Source of the DNA: Paulinella micropora
Taxonomy: Eukaryota; Cercozoa; Imbricatea; Euglyphida
Assembly (NCBI GenBank): GCA_009731375.1
Contig: BJOX01000013.1
Coordinates: forward strand, 1,384,079 to 1,448,078
Direction of reading: 5' to 3'
DNA length: 64,000 nt
Part shown: positions 1-13,777 of the stretch, one piece after another
Layout: each line of letters opens with the position of its first letter
How positions within the stretch are numbered: position 1 is the stretch's first letter
Translations under genes and position numbers: made by a program
Notes under the pieces: generated by a model
Told to the model about the DNA's origin: nothing
Database searches by the model: none
Seen by the model: only the letters and a program-made list of their open reading frames with translations

Positions 1-32
<32 letters not shown>

Positions 33-83
33 AAGGGACTGGGAGGAGGAGGAGCAAGAGATATAGATAGATAAATGAGATAG

Positions 84-129
<46 letters not shown>

Positions 130-150
130 CATCCATCCATCCATCCATCC

Positions 151-199
<49 letters not shown>

Positions 200-250
200 A
201 CTAACTAAACTAATCTAATCTAATCTAATCTAATCTAATCTAATCTACTC

Positions 251-297
<47 letters not shown>

Positions 298-322
298 GCT
301 ATCTATTTATCTATGTATCTAT

Positions 323-374
<52 letters not shown>

Positions 375-375
375 A

Positions 376-440
<65 letters not shown>

Positions 441-471
441 GTGTGCATCAAAAGTCGGGGGTAAAGTTTGG
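1..471. repeat. poly-G and (TATC)n microsatellite tract
   Basis: A 31-base G run opens the window, followed by TATC tetranucleotides with short TCCA and TCTAA variants. It is probably intron of the methyltransferase gene whose first visible exon starts at 1224. About 446-475 resembles a very worn copy of that exon's 5' edge. No other coding signal is seen. Confidence 0.85.
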
Positions 472-476
472 CGTAT

Positions 477-4079
<3,603 letters not shown>

Positions 4080-4397
4080 TCCTTTTTCTATCAATATTCG
4101 TACACCACAATATGATGCTGCGGCTGCGAGAGCTTCGTTAACAATTTTTCCACTGAATGACTTTTTACTGGAATAATTGAAAAACGCTTGCTTTTCGTTG
4201 AGCTGAACTTCAAACTTCGGGAACTTCCGAAGCATGTACCGGTTTATTAAACCTGTAGTCTGCCTTTTTCTCTCTATGTTCACACTAGCTTTTACCGATG
4301 TTCGCTTTCATACATGCTTTCTTTTCAGCGGGAGTCTACGAAAAGCGTTACACTTTTTAGACCGGAATATATTATCGTTAGGCCGGACAACGGGAAT
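4080..4397 (+). other. 3' flank / probable 3' UTR of the methyltransferase gene
   Basis: About 320 bases of unique, non-repetitive sequence between the TAA and the 5' LTR. It is repeated almost exactly at 15561-15878. Short minus-strand frames here show no family similarity. Confidence 0.6.
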
Positions 4398-4893
4398 TGT
4401 AGGCATCACCCCCCGGATAGCAGGTAAAAAGTACCCTTTTTCTGGTGTCAGGTGCACCTAGTTTTTTCCCATTATTTTCAATATCGTTTGGCCGGATTTG
4501 ACCTGATGCCATTTTAACCTTGGTCTGTTGCCGTTTTCTTTTCGGCTTCACTGAGCTAATATAACGAGACATCATTCTCTTTTGGGGATTTGTGTCTGGT
4601 TGTATTACCGACTTTTTATTGAGCTATCTTCGGGGATTGTAACCTTGGAGTCACCAGCAGAAGGCCGATTTCTTTTCTGGCTTGTTTTTGGCACAACAGA
4701 AAGAAAAATTGGACAGACCTATTTCTTCTGAGTAGGTGTTCCAAAAAACAAATACTCCAGCACATCCCCACACAGCTCTTTTTGCAAAACTAGACGTCTA
4801 GGCGTTTGTGAGTAGGTGTCTCAGTACCCTCTCCACAGCCTGTATCTGTGTCCTCACAAGGAGGCCAGACACCAGACCTCGTAGCTGTTCTTT
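4398..4893 (+). repeat. 5' LTR of the gypsy element
   Basis: Begins TGTAGGCATCACCCCCC and matches 14573-15068 throughout. Sequence identity with the 3' copy ends at TGTTCTTT. No TATA box is assigned with confidence. Confidence 0.85.
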
Positions 4894-5755
4894 TGTTCTC
4901 TCTTGAGACAGAGACAGAGTAGATCAACAGACGTACAAACAATAACTCACAGTTACAAACAAACTTGAAGGACACGAGCGTAGTACTCTACCTTTCAAGT
5001 CTGTGCACTTTGTTGCCTCTCAAACCACACACATCAGAGTATTTTTGCAAATCTCTGACTGTCTTTCGACAATAGGTCTGAACAAGTGTCAGACGACAAG
5101 TCGACTTCTCAAGGAGTGCTTCTCTAGCCTCTTTGACATTATCTGTACATAGGTCCTCGTACCTCATAACAGATACAACAACAAAAAGAGAAAAAGAAAA
5201 GAGGAGTGGAGAAGGAGATCAAATTTTCAGAGAAAGTCGTACAGATTACTTCTTTCTCACAAAAAAAAAACACATAAGACATAGAGGTGAGACGCTCTCT
5301 CTCTATACTGTCTTTTCGTTTTTTCTCTCTATTCGTTCCTCATAGACGAACAGAGCAATTACGGGGTAGAAACAACTCTGTCTCATCCGTATTCCTTCAG
5401 CGTCCATGTCTACTAGGTCTGAAGACTGGCAGGAAGGAGGGGGGGAGAGTGAGCGAACCCCAGGAAACGAAGAGGAGTTCGTTGACCCTCATGCAGAAGG
5501 AGGAGATCTGGCACCTTCCTTTGACACAGGAGGAGCAGAGAATCAATTTTTTACTGCGCCTTCCTTTGACACAGGAGGAGCAGAGGAAGTCGAGGAAGAG
5601 GAGAAGGAGGAGAGGAAGCGAGGTTTGTGGCCGAGGAGGAGAAGGGAGGAGAGGAAGCGAGGTTTGTGGCCGAATATGGCAAACTAAGTAAGAAGGAGTT
5701 TGAGGAGAAGAAATAGAAGGATGAGGCCTATAAATGGCTATACATTCCCCAAGAA
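4894..5755 (+). other. 5' leader of the gypsy element with a decayed gag N-terminus
   Basis: A small acidic frame starts with ATG at 5406 and ends at TAA 5685-5687. It contains two direct repeats: a PSFDTGGAE block, and a 39-bp tandem duplication encoding RKRGLWP (copies near 5618 and 5657). The gag frame is itself open upstream of its first ATG apart from a TAG at 5714-5716, and the acidic frame lies in another phase. The simplest reading is a once longer Gag N-terminus broken by one frameshift and one nonsense change. Alternatively, 5406-5687 is a short upstream ORF that attenuates gag translation. Confidence 0.5.
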
Positions 5756-7954
5756 ATGCGATGGGGACAACCCTTGAAGAAGGAGGACATCTGTTACCCT
5801 CTCTCAAGGCAAGCTCTGCCTCTGGCAGAATTCCTCAGAGACGACGGTGCACAGTTACAGGTGCAACATGTCTCATTTGGGGACAATATGTCTTTACTGG
5901 AGCTACTCGACCTCTCATGGACAGTGTTTGAGTGTGCTATACTCTTTGAGTACCAGACTGGAAAGACTGTGCTGCCATGGAACACAAGAGCACTGGCTAG
6001 GTTGCTCGATCCTGGTCAGGACATTGATTCAATAAAGAGAGTGGAAAAGGAGTTTAAGTTCAGGAATCCAAAAGGACAGATCAATGTCATGGATGTGTCT
6101 CTGAAACTTATGGAGGCCAAGTTAGTGGACCTGGGTAAACTCCAACACACCCAGTTTGGCAGGGACCTTCACCCGGCCCTGAGGGAAATAGAAGGCGAAG
6201 CTGGAGGGGTGACGAGGATGAAGAAGCTGCATGCGGCCTTGGTGAAGGATGACGCATGGAAGAGGTGGGTCTTCACGAAGGATCATACGATCTTGGAGGG
6301 GACGGCCGCACCACCCCCCACCAATAAAGCGGGAGAGAAGGAGTTGGCGGAGAAGGCCTTGTTCCTTCGGAAGGCAGCTGAGATCCTGTCTTTTTTTCAT
6401 CATGCCCAAGAGCTGTATATCAAAGAGCTAGCGGCTGAGAAAGAAAAGAAGGAGATGGAGGCAAAGATTGCATTAGCCAAGGCGGCGGGAACAAAGGGAC
6501 CGAAATATTCCTCTGGATCTTATATGGCTCCCTCGGGCCGCTCCGCCCCGTCAGCCCACACAGCCCCTTCGGCCCCTGCGACTAGCTCAGCGCCTACCAC
6601 TGTTATTGTCAACAGTAATGACAAAAAGGACAGACAGGCTATCATACAGGCCTTCCAAAAATATACAAAGTCCGATGCCACTGCTCTGACGCTGTATGCA
6701 GAGACAGCGAGTCAGAAGGACACGGATGCGAACCTTCGAGACAAGCTCAGAAGAATTGATGCTTGTATGAAGCAGCATCCAACGGACGAAACACAGGAGT
6801 ATGAGGCGTTGTACACCTTGTTGGACCCATCAATCATCACACAAGGGTTTGATGTTGGGGAGTACAAGGCGATGAGAGCGGTAGAGGTGGCGGCTAGGAG
6901 AGCAGCCTCAGACCTGCAATGCACGGTGCCAGTTGCCGTCCTCTTGCAATACTTTAAAACTCATGGGTATCAGCACCTGTGCACTGGTACTTTGATTGGG
7001 TTTGAGATTTTTCAAGAGGTGAACGAAGGGCTGGGCATTGGCACGAGGTTGGCAGCGATCCTCACTGAGGTCAGCGCCAAGTACGGGCTCTTTTATAGCC
7101 GGAAGTCTATCATTTTGTACTTCCTGAGTGCTTTGTGTACACGACACCCGAGCAAGCTCGCAAGGATCATACAGTCCTGTCCGACCTTCACGGCGGTGAA
7201 GACGGCGGATTTTTTAGAAACGAATATATACGAGAGGACTGTAGCGGCTACTCCGCCGGGCGACCTGTTCAAGGAGGTGCTCGACGCGTGTTCCGAATTG
7301 GACACGGCCACCGAGTCATTCTCCAGTGCCGCGACACAGGGGGTTGGAGGTGCTCAAGCAGCACATGCAACTCGAACGGCAGGTCTCAAGAGGGGGAGAG
7401 ATGAGCCGACGCCGTGCTACCGCTATTTTTCATACATGGCGTGTAAGCATGAGGCACAGAAAGGAGTAGGCAATTGCCTCTTCAGCCACGACTCTCTTGA
7501 TGATAGGCAGCGAAATCTTTTCCTTAGAGAGCTCGAAGGCATGAAAAAGACCATGTACGCCATGTACAAGAAGGAGTTGGAGGAGGGGAGGTGGAATGCG
7601 AATATGGTCTCGGATGCGGAGTTCCGGGAGGCCATCATTTACTTCCTTGACAGAATGAAGAGAAGGGAGAAGAGAGAGACATCGGGCCGATCAAAGGCGC
7701 CGACTAGAGGAGGAGGAGAGACGAGAGGATCGTCACGAGGGTCCCGAGGGACACCAAGAGGGGCGGCACCACGAGGACGAGGCTTTCGTGGAAGGGGAGG
7801 ACGGACCCCAGCGCGCCCTCCCAGAGGACACGGATACTGGAATTATAGCACCAGTTCCAGCTCCAACTACCCCCAGCAAGCTTATACCGCTACGGAGGGG
7901 GGACGTCAAGACGAAGACACCGGCTCAGGTGAGCGTGTTGTCGTCGTAGACTGA
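5756..7954 (+). CDS. gag: Gag polyprotein with CCCH zinc finger and RGG tail
   Basis: 732 residues from ATG 5756 to TGA 7952-7954. Gag packages the element RNA into cytoplasmic virus-like particles. The middle is helical and charged, with a lysine/glutamate-rich segment and then a Ser/Ala/Pro linker near residues 255-285. Instead of the usual retroviral C-X2-C-X4-H-X4-C knuckle, the protein carries C554-X8-C563-X10-C574-X3-H578, a CCCH-type finger. It ends in an Arg/Gly-rich tail (about residues 640-700) typical of RNA-binding regions. The true start may be upstream, because the frame stays open back past the TAG at 5714. Gag and pol share a frame, so readthrough of the UGA would give a Gag-Pol fusion. 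The identification as Gag rests on position and the RNA-binding features; the capsid part shows no motif I can name. Confidence 0.85.
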   Translation: MRWGQPLKKEDICYPLSRQALPLAEFLRDDGAQLQVQHVSFGDNMSLLELLDLSWTVFECAILFEYQTGKTVLPWNTRALARLLDPGQDIDSIKRVEKEFKFRNPKGQINVMDVSLKLMEAKLVDLGKLQHTQFGRDLHPALREIEGEAGGVTRMKKLHAALVKDDAWKRWVFTKDHTILEGTAAPPPTNKAGEKELAEKALFLRKAAEILSFFHHAQELYIKELAAEKEKKEMEAKIALAKAAGTKGPKYSSGSYMAPSGRSAPSAHTAPSAPATSSAPTTVIVNSNDKKDRQAIIQAFQKYTKSDATALTLYAETASQKDTDANLRDKLRRIDACMKQHPTDETQEYEALYTLLDPSIITQGFDVGEYKAMRAVEVAARRAASDLQCTVPVAVLLQYFKTHGYQHLCTGTLIGFEIFQEVNEGLGIGTRLAAILTEVSAKYGLFYSRKSIILYFLSALCTRHPSKLARIIQSCPTFTAVKTADFLETNIYERTVAATPPGDLFKEVLDACSELDTATESFSSAATQGVGGAQAAHATRTAGLKRGRDEPTPCYRYFSYMACKHEAQKGVGNCLFSHDSLDDRQRNLFLRELEGMKKTMYAMYKKELEEGRWNANMVSDAEFREAIIYFLDRMKRREKRETSGRSKAPTRGGGETRGSSRGSRGTPRGAAPRGRGFRGRGGRTPARPPRGHGYWNYSTSSSSNYPQQAYTATEGGRQDEDTGSGERVVVVD

Positions 7955-7957
7955 CGG
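7952..7957 (+). promoter_or_regulatory. UGA-CGG stop codon, candidate translational readthrough site between gag and pol
   Basis: The single in-frame stop between gag and pol is TGA followed by CGG. The 25 codons from 7955 to the next ATG (8030) are all sense codons in the same frame. UGA-CGG is a known leaky context used by several RNA viruses for readthrough. A weak pairing is possible downstream (AAAAGAA at 7973-7979 with TTCTTTT at 8004-8010). Function is inferred, not shown. Confidence 0.65.
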
Positions 7958-8029
7958 GAGGAGAAGAGAGAGGAAAAGAAGAGAGAGAAGGAGATAAAAA
8001 CTGTTCTTTTTAATCCGACAGTCACAGTT

Positions 8030-11000
8030 ATGCCTACTGTTGATGAACAGGATACGAACGGTTCCGTTCCTCCCAGACGTGAAGGTGAAGGCACACAGCC
8101 TCACAAGCCTCAAGGTAAGCACTTGCTAGTTCATCCTTCGAGAGCTAATATGATAAATGATGCGAATAGGAAGGCGAAGAAGGCGATGGAGGAGAGGAAG
8201 CCGAAACCAAAGGCTAGGTCTCCTCCTACGAAGAAGCAGCGGACCGTACCCCCGCCAAAGGACTCAATAGTCTCTGCTATAGACACGAGTACACTCGGTG
8301 TACCAGACTCTGTCCAAAAGACACTCGAGATACCGGAAGCCCCGGAGACTCAAGAAGTTAAGTTGGCGGAAAAGGGGGGAGAACGAGAAGAGGACAAGGA
8401 ACTTGAGCTTAGACTCAAAACCCTAGAACGAAAAATTCATGTGCTAGCGGCTAGTTTACATAGACCAGACGCGCTATGCTACACTGACCTCTTTTGTGAA
8501 ACTTTACAAACCACATTAAAAGTTGGTAATGATACGATGGCGAATATTAATATTGTCGGCCAGAAGTTTTTGAATAGTCACCGGACATGGGTGGACAAAA
8601 ACATTAGAAAAACAAAGGGGACCCTAAAAGGGGTAGGCAGCCGTACGGAAATTACGGGCATCGTCACATTAATTTTCAAATTGAAATCCGGTCGAGTATA
8701 TCGTGCGGACCTCTATGTTGTCCCCGATTACCACGGTTCAATCCTGCTGTCGTATGACCAATTGGCTACGATGGGGGCTGTGATCGATTGCGCCGCACGG
8801 CGGGTGATTTATGGAGTGAAGAATGGAGAGGAGGAGGATATTAATCCGATGACTGCTACTGACTCATACGAGGCTTTTGAGCTGAGTCTAGCAACGGAGA
8901 GGAAAAAGTTGGCCTTCGTACATGAGGCAACTGAAGCCTATGTACACCCCTATGTCACAGTGCCGGAGGAACTGACCTGGACCGACAATTGGGAGACGGA
9001 GATGCAGGCGTATACGGTTACGATTCCCGCATGGGACAGAAAGTCTATTGATGACTTAGTCGTAGCGCGTAATGAGGAGATAATATGTGTTGCGAAACAG
9101 TGCCCGTCGTTGGCCAGATTCGCAGAAGGTGGCGGGGCAGATGTCCATATTACTAATGGCTACTGTTACCATGCGAAGGTGTCAGATGAGAAGAGAGAGG
9201 CGTTTGTGCCAAGGAGGAAGGGGCGTATCCCCGATACTCCAGCGGATGACATTAAAACTTTTATCACGAACTTTTGGGGCGATGTGCCTACCTGGCCGCG
9301 CTCATTAACTGAAGTGAAAAAGTGTCTACGGACTCTATTTGAGAGTAACAAGCCGTATACTGTCATTCTGCCATACAATGAGAAGGCGATCTGGGCACAG
9401 GAGATAAGGGACCGGCTTATTGATCATCCTATACCTGTTCCTTCTCGCAAGCAACAGTTAGTGGTGGCTTGTCGACTCGGGTCTCGGGAGCAGAGCAGTG
9501 CATACAAGCAAAAGCTCAGAGCCCAGGACAAGTTGAAATTGATACCTCAAGCTTTCACATGCTTTGATGGTTTCTACACCCGTAAGGCTCCGATACAATA
9601 CGCGAACCTTATTGATATGCTTGTCGGGCTGGGTCATGATGATGAGCCGGACACAGTCACGTATGAAAGAACGGGACTAGACGATTTGTCCGAGGAAGAT
9701 TTGAGTTTGGAGGAGGACTTAGCGCCCCTCAAGGAGCATAAGAAGATGTCGGAGGAAGATTTCCAAGCGGCGGCGCGGAAAATTTTAGAAGAAGGAGTGG
9801 GTTCGGAGAGAGAGAAGGCGTTTCTCAAAGCTAAGATGGAGGCGTACAGAGAAATTTTCGACCCTCCTCGGGCAGGTGGTGTAAAGTCGGATGACTTCAC
9901 TGCTGTCATTTACAAGATACCGGGTGCGGAGCCATCTCCGGCACCACGGAGGGCAAATTTGAGCATACATGAGGCAAAAATAGCGGAGGAGAATGTGAGA
10001 CAGTTGCTCGATGAGGACTTTATTGAGAGATCTACATCTCCAATTGTCTCTCAACCGAAAATCGTCCCTAAGCCAGGAGGAGAATGGCGCTTGACGATCA
10101 ATTATGCCCGTGTGAATAAGGTGCTAGAGGAAGAGAGAAATCCTCTGCCGACCTTAGAAGAAGGCAGAAGGGTGCTGCGGAATGCTAAATTCTATTCGGT
10201 CATTGACCTTAAGAACGGCTTCTGGCAGATACCACTGGACGAGAAATCCAGATGGCTGACTGCATTCGTTGTGGGTATGGAAATATACCAGTGGAAGGTG
10301 CTTCCAATGGGACTCAAACAGGCCCCGGGGCTCTTTCAGAAGGCGATGCAGAAGATGTTGAGCGGTCAATATGACGACCAGTCGGAGGATGGTTTTATGA
10401 GAAGGAGAGGACAGAAGGCGGGAGAATATGCATTTTGTTACATCGATGACATCATCGTATACTCTAACACAATGGAAGAGCATATCGATCACTTGTCAGA
10501 TGTCTTCAGGCGCATCGGAGCTTTTGGCCTGAAATGCAACCTAAAGAAATGTCAGCTTGCCAGGACAAGTGTGACGTATTTGGGTTACGAGATTTCTCAT
10601 AATAGGGTCTCGATATCGCGCGAAAAGAGGGAGGAGATCATGAGTAGACAGTTGCCAAAGAATCGCACAGAGTTACACTCTTTTCTTGCGATGGCACAGT
10701 ACTACAGCCAGTTCATACCCGATTGGGGTGCAACTCGGGCTAAGCTGGAGAAGATGATTGATTTTGGAGACTTTGAGAAGTGGGATGAGGAGGCTTTGCA
10801 GGCGTTTAATACGCTCAAAGATATCATTTATAAAGATCCCAAGGACGGCGGATTAGTACTTATGATGCCCGACTTTACGAAACCGTTCGTAGTCGACACG
10901 GATGCATCTAAGTTTGCGATTGGCGCGGTGCTGCAACAGGAAGATGAGGAGAAAAAGTTGCGCCCGATCATGTTTATTAGTAGAAAGCTGTGTGCGGCGG

Positions 11001-13777
11001 AGCGAAATTACTGCACGCGACAGAGGGAGGCGTTGGCAGTAGTATGGGCTCTCAAGAGGCTCAGAGAATACTTGTGGGGAGGACCTCTATTCACGGTTAG
11101 GACCGATCATCACAACCTTCTTTGGTTGATGAATCATGAACAAACCGGCCGTTTGGCGCGGTGGCAAGCTTTCTTGTCATGTTTCAATTTCACGATGGTC
11201 TACTTACCGGGAAAGCGAAACGTAGTCGCTGATAGCCTTTCCAGGCTAGAGTTTCAGTCGGAGGTGTCGGCTCTCGTATCATCAGTGGAGATGATGGACC
11301 TGTCCACGGACAAGGTATACGAGGTGAGCCACATAGAGGCGATGCAGATGGCAAGAGGCGTTCGTTATGACCGCACGGGTCTACGATATAGTCCTCAAGG
11401 CCCGGAGCATGGCATATGCTGTGAGGCGCATGTTCTCGAAGACGCTGAGTGGTCTTATGAGGCATACGAGAACGCGAAGGCGAATATAAAAGAAGAGGAG
11501 GAGACGACTGAGGTCTGTACTGAACCTCCACAGGAAAATCGAAGCGAGCTTGATGAAGACCCGGAAAGGGTAGGAGTAAGGTTGGAGGACGGTACTATTC
11601 ATATCGCCTCGCCTACCGCGTGGAGGCAGCAACAGGCGACGGATCCGGAGTTCAAGGAGCTCATAACGTTATACAAGAACCCTAATGAGCTTAAAAAGAC
11701 TCCACAGATCAAAGATCAGATGAAGGAGATGGCGTGGAGAGATGGGCTATTGTGGTACAAGGGCCAGCATGGCAAATTTGCATCACAGCCTGACAAATGG
11801 ACTCTCTGGGTACCAGAGAAGTTGAGGCGCTTTATATATGTCGCAGCCCATAACTGCCCCTTACTGGCACATCCGGGTCGACAAAGAACTCATTGGTTCA
11901 TAGCGAGGCGATTTTGGTGGAAAGGGATGAAGGAGGAGATAGACAGGGAAGTGGACGCATGCATCCCATGCAAAACCACAAAGACACCGCTGAAGGCGAA
12001 CTTTGGCCTGATCGGTACATTCCCGTTACACGCCGGGATGTTTGAATTTTTACACATCGATCATGTGGGACCTTTCCCCGAATCGGCAGAAGGGTACAGA
12101 TACCTTCTTACCGCAATAGATCGAGCCACCAATTATGTCTGGGTTGTTCCTGTTAAGGACGCTACAGGCAAGACAACTGCGGAGGCTCTGATCGATAGGA
12201 TCGTCTCGCAGATCGGAGTGCCTAGAAAGATATGTTCTGATCGAGGTTCTGACTTTAATAATGAAGTCATCGACAGACTATCTAAGTACTACGGGATGAA
12301 ATGGCAATATGTTACTGCCTATAACCCGAGAGCGAATGGCAAGATCGAGCGGGTACATAGACCTCTCAAAGCCTCGCTTAAGATGTACTGTATGAAGAAG
12401 GAGAATCAGAGAGCCTGGGTGGAGGCAGCACCTTCATTTGCCTTTGCAATGAACTGTCTACCCTCATCGGCATTAGGAGGAGCCAGGAGCTCAGTCTCGC
12501 CATATCAATTGGTTTACGGCCGAGAGCCTAATATCCCAACCTCACTTCTGCATCCAAAAGACACTTGGGCAGATGAGGATGAGTTGTTCGGGATGAGACT
12601 AAGAGCGAAGATGGAGGCGGAACAAATAGTTGCGGCGCACAGGGAGGCGGAGCGCAGAAAGACTGACGCACAAGGAGTGCGACAAGCGCACTTAGATCAA
12701 GTCCGTTTCCAGGTTGGGGATATTGTACTCTTGTACCATCCTCAAGTCCCTAAGGGGGTTAGCTCTAAGCTGTTTACCCACTGGAAAGGACCATACCAGA
12801 TCATGGAACAGATGGGACCTCTGAATTATAAGATCAGGGGTAGAGGGAAGGTGCAGATTGTGAATGTTCGAAGGCTGATCAAATATGACCCCTTCTTACT
12901 TGAGGATGAATCCGTTGAGGAGGCGTTGAAACGGATGAAGGAGGACTTCCAAGAGGTACCGCCTATACAGAAGGAGGATACCTTAGAGGAGGAGAATGCC
13001 TATCGGGCACCGGTCACGGAGAAGGAGGAGACCGAGAAGGAGAGTAAGGAAGACTCAAACCGCAAAAGCGCGGCGGGGACTCAGTCTAAAGCCCCCATAG
13101 TCCGCGGCGGTACGAAGGAGAAGTTCACGGAGGCGCAGAGGAGGAGAGCGCAAAACGATCTCATCTTCGACCAACCGAGGAAGGTGGCAAGGTCGACGCG
13201 AGCGACGGATGTCCATGGAGGAGGAGGGGAGAAGGACACTAACCCGAACGCGGGTAATGTGGACATTCGACATGTGCGATGGAAGGAAGGAGAGGCGATT
13301 GCGGCCATCAAGTGGGTCCGAGACGCTTTTTATCTGTTGAGACCGGCAGAATCTCATGTTGCCGATGACACTCTCTCAGATCTTTATCTCATGCGAGCTG
13401 TGGCGGTCCCGCAGACTACACGGGCAGCACGGACATCGAAGAGATCCTTAGCAGCAAAAACGATACAACCGGTACTCCATTTTTGGAGAAGCATGGACCC
13501 TGTTGAGGATCCAAAAGCTAGACAATATTTACCGGTGTACAAAGACGCGAAAAATCTCGAGACATGGGATGATACTATTACCCTTCGAGACAAAGACCAC
13601 ACTGCGTGGACTATTCAGTCACTGCCTAGAGGAGTGCTTGACATTCCTTTTGACTTATCTTTGGGCGCCATCCTATACAAAATATGGGACATTCTGGAGG
13701 AGTCGAAGTTTGACTTGACTTTTGTTGGCGGCCCGCCACCTGGCAAAGGGGTTCGCGCAAGGCGACGAAGGCAGTAA
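8030..13777 (+). CDS. pol: Pol polyprotein: protease, reverse transcriptase, RNase H, integrase
   Basis: 1915 residues counted from ATG 8030, but probably made as a Gag-Pol readthrough product from 7955. Order: retropepsin-like protease near residues 155-265 with D168-T-M in place of the usual D-T/S-G; RT with Y804-I-D-D; RNase H with D956 in DTDASKFAIG and a later RTDH; integrase with a His/Cys zinc region, then D1344, D1404 and E1440 (D-D-35-E); a GPY/F-like module (HWKGPYQI); and a C-terminal extension of roughly 300 residues with no motif I recognise. The frame is uninterrupted, so the enzyme part could be intact. The protease substitution is odd, because the glycine of the active-site triad is normally invariant. 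The integrase and RT features place the element in Ty3/gypsy. Confidence 0.95.
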   Translation: MPTVDEQDTNGSVPPRREGEGTQPHKPQGKHLLVHPSRANMINDANRKAKKAMEERKPKPKARSPPTKKQRTVPPPKDSIVSAIDTSTLGVPDSVQKTLEIPEAPETQEVKLAEKGGEREEDKELELRLKTLERKIHVLAASLHRPDALCYTDLFCETLQTTLKVGNDTMANINIVGQKFLNSHRTWVDKNIRKTKGTLKGVGSRTEITGIVTLIFKLKSGRVYRADLYVVPDYHGSILLSYDQLATMGAVIDCAARRVIYGVKNGEEEDINPMTATDSYEAFELSLATERKKLAFVHEATEAYVHPYVTVPEELTWTDNWETEMQAYTVTIPAWDRKSIDDLVVARNEEIICVAKQCPSLARFAEGGGADVHITNGYCYHAKVSDEKREAFVPRRKGRIPDTPADDIKTFITNFWGDVPTWPRSLTEVKKCLRTLFESNKPYTVILPYNEKAIWAQEIRDRLIDHPIPVPSRKQQLVVACRLGSREQSSAYKQKLRAQDKLKLIPQAFTCFDGFYTRKAPIQYANLIDMLVGLGHDDEPDTVTYERTGLDDLSEEDLSLEEDLAPLKEHKKMSEEDFQAAARKILEEGVGSEREKAFLKAKMEAYREIFDPPRAGGVKSDDFTAVIYKIPGAEPSPAPRRANLSIHEAKIAEENVRQLLDEDFIERSTSPIVSQPKIVPKPGGEWRLTINYARVNKVLEEERNPLPTLEEGRRVLRNAKFYSVIDLKNGFWQIPLDEKSRWLTAFVVGMEIYQWKVLPMGLKQAPGLFQKAMQKMLSGQYDDQSEDGFMRRRGQKAGEYAFCYIDDIIVYSNTMEEHIDHLSDVFRRIGAFGLKCNLKKCQLARTSVTYLGYEISHNRVSISREKREEIMSRQLPKNRTELHSFLAMAQYYSQFIPDWGATRAKLEKMIDFGDFEKWDEEALQAFNTLKDIIYKDPKDGGLVLMMPDFTKPFVVDTDASKFAIGAVLQQEDEEKKLRPIMFISRKLCAAERNYCTRQREALAVVWALKRLREYLWGGPLFTVRTDHHNLLWLMNHEQTGRLARWQAFLSCFNFTMVYLPGKRNVVADSLSRLEFQSEVSALVSSVEMMDLSTDKVYEVSHIEAMQMARGVRYDRTGLRYSPQGPEHGICCEAHVLEDAEWSYEAYENAKANIKEEEETTEVCTEPPQENRSELDEDPERVGVRLEDGTIHIASPTAWRQQQATDPEFKELITLYKNPNELKKTPQIKDQMKEMAWRDGLLWYKGQHGKFASQPDKWTLWVPEKLRRFIYVAAHNCPLLAHPGRQRTHWFIARRFWWKGMKEEIDREVDACIPCKTTKTPLKANFGLIGTFPLHAGMFEFLHIDHVGPFPESAEGYRYLLTAIDRATNYVWVVPVKDATGKTTAEALIDRIVSQIGVPRKICSDRGSDFNNEVIDRLSKYYGMKWQYVTAYNPRANGKIERVHRPLKASLKMYCMKKENQRAWVEAAPSFAFAMNCLPSSALGGARSSVSPYQLVYGREPNIPTSLLHPKDTWADEDELFGMRLRAKMEAEQIVAAHREAERRKTDAQGVRQAHLDQVRFQVGDIVLLYHPQVPKGVSSKLFTHWKGPYQIMEQMGPLNYKIRGRGKVQIVNVRRLIKYDPFLLEDESVEEALKRMKEDFQEVPPIQKEDTLEEENAYRAPVTEKEETEKESKEDSNRKSAAGTQSKAPIVRGGTKEKFTEAQRRRAQNDLIFDQPRKVARSTRATDVHGGGGEKDTNPNAGNVDIRHVRWKEGEAIAAIKWVRDAFYLLRPAESHVADDTLSDLYLMRAVAVPQTTRAARTSKRSLAAKTIQPVLHFWRSMDPVEDPKARQYLPVYKDAKNLETWDDTITLRDKDHTAWTIQSLPRGVLDIPFDLSLGAILYKIWDILEESKFDLTFVGGPPPGKGVRARRRRQ

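Noticed and set aside
7954-8030. Splicing as the way to join gag and pol
   Set aside because: No convincing donor/acceptor pair around the stop, and both ORFs are already in the same frame with only one stop between them; not fully excluded.
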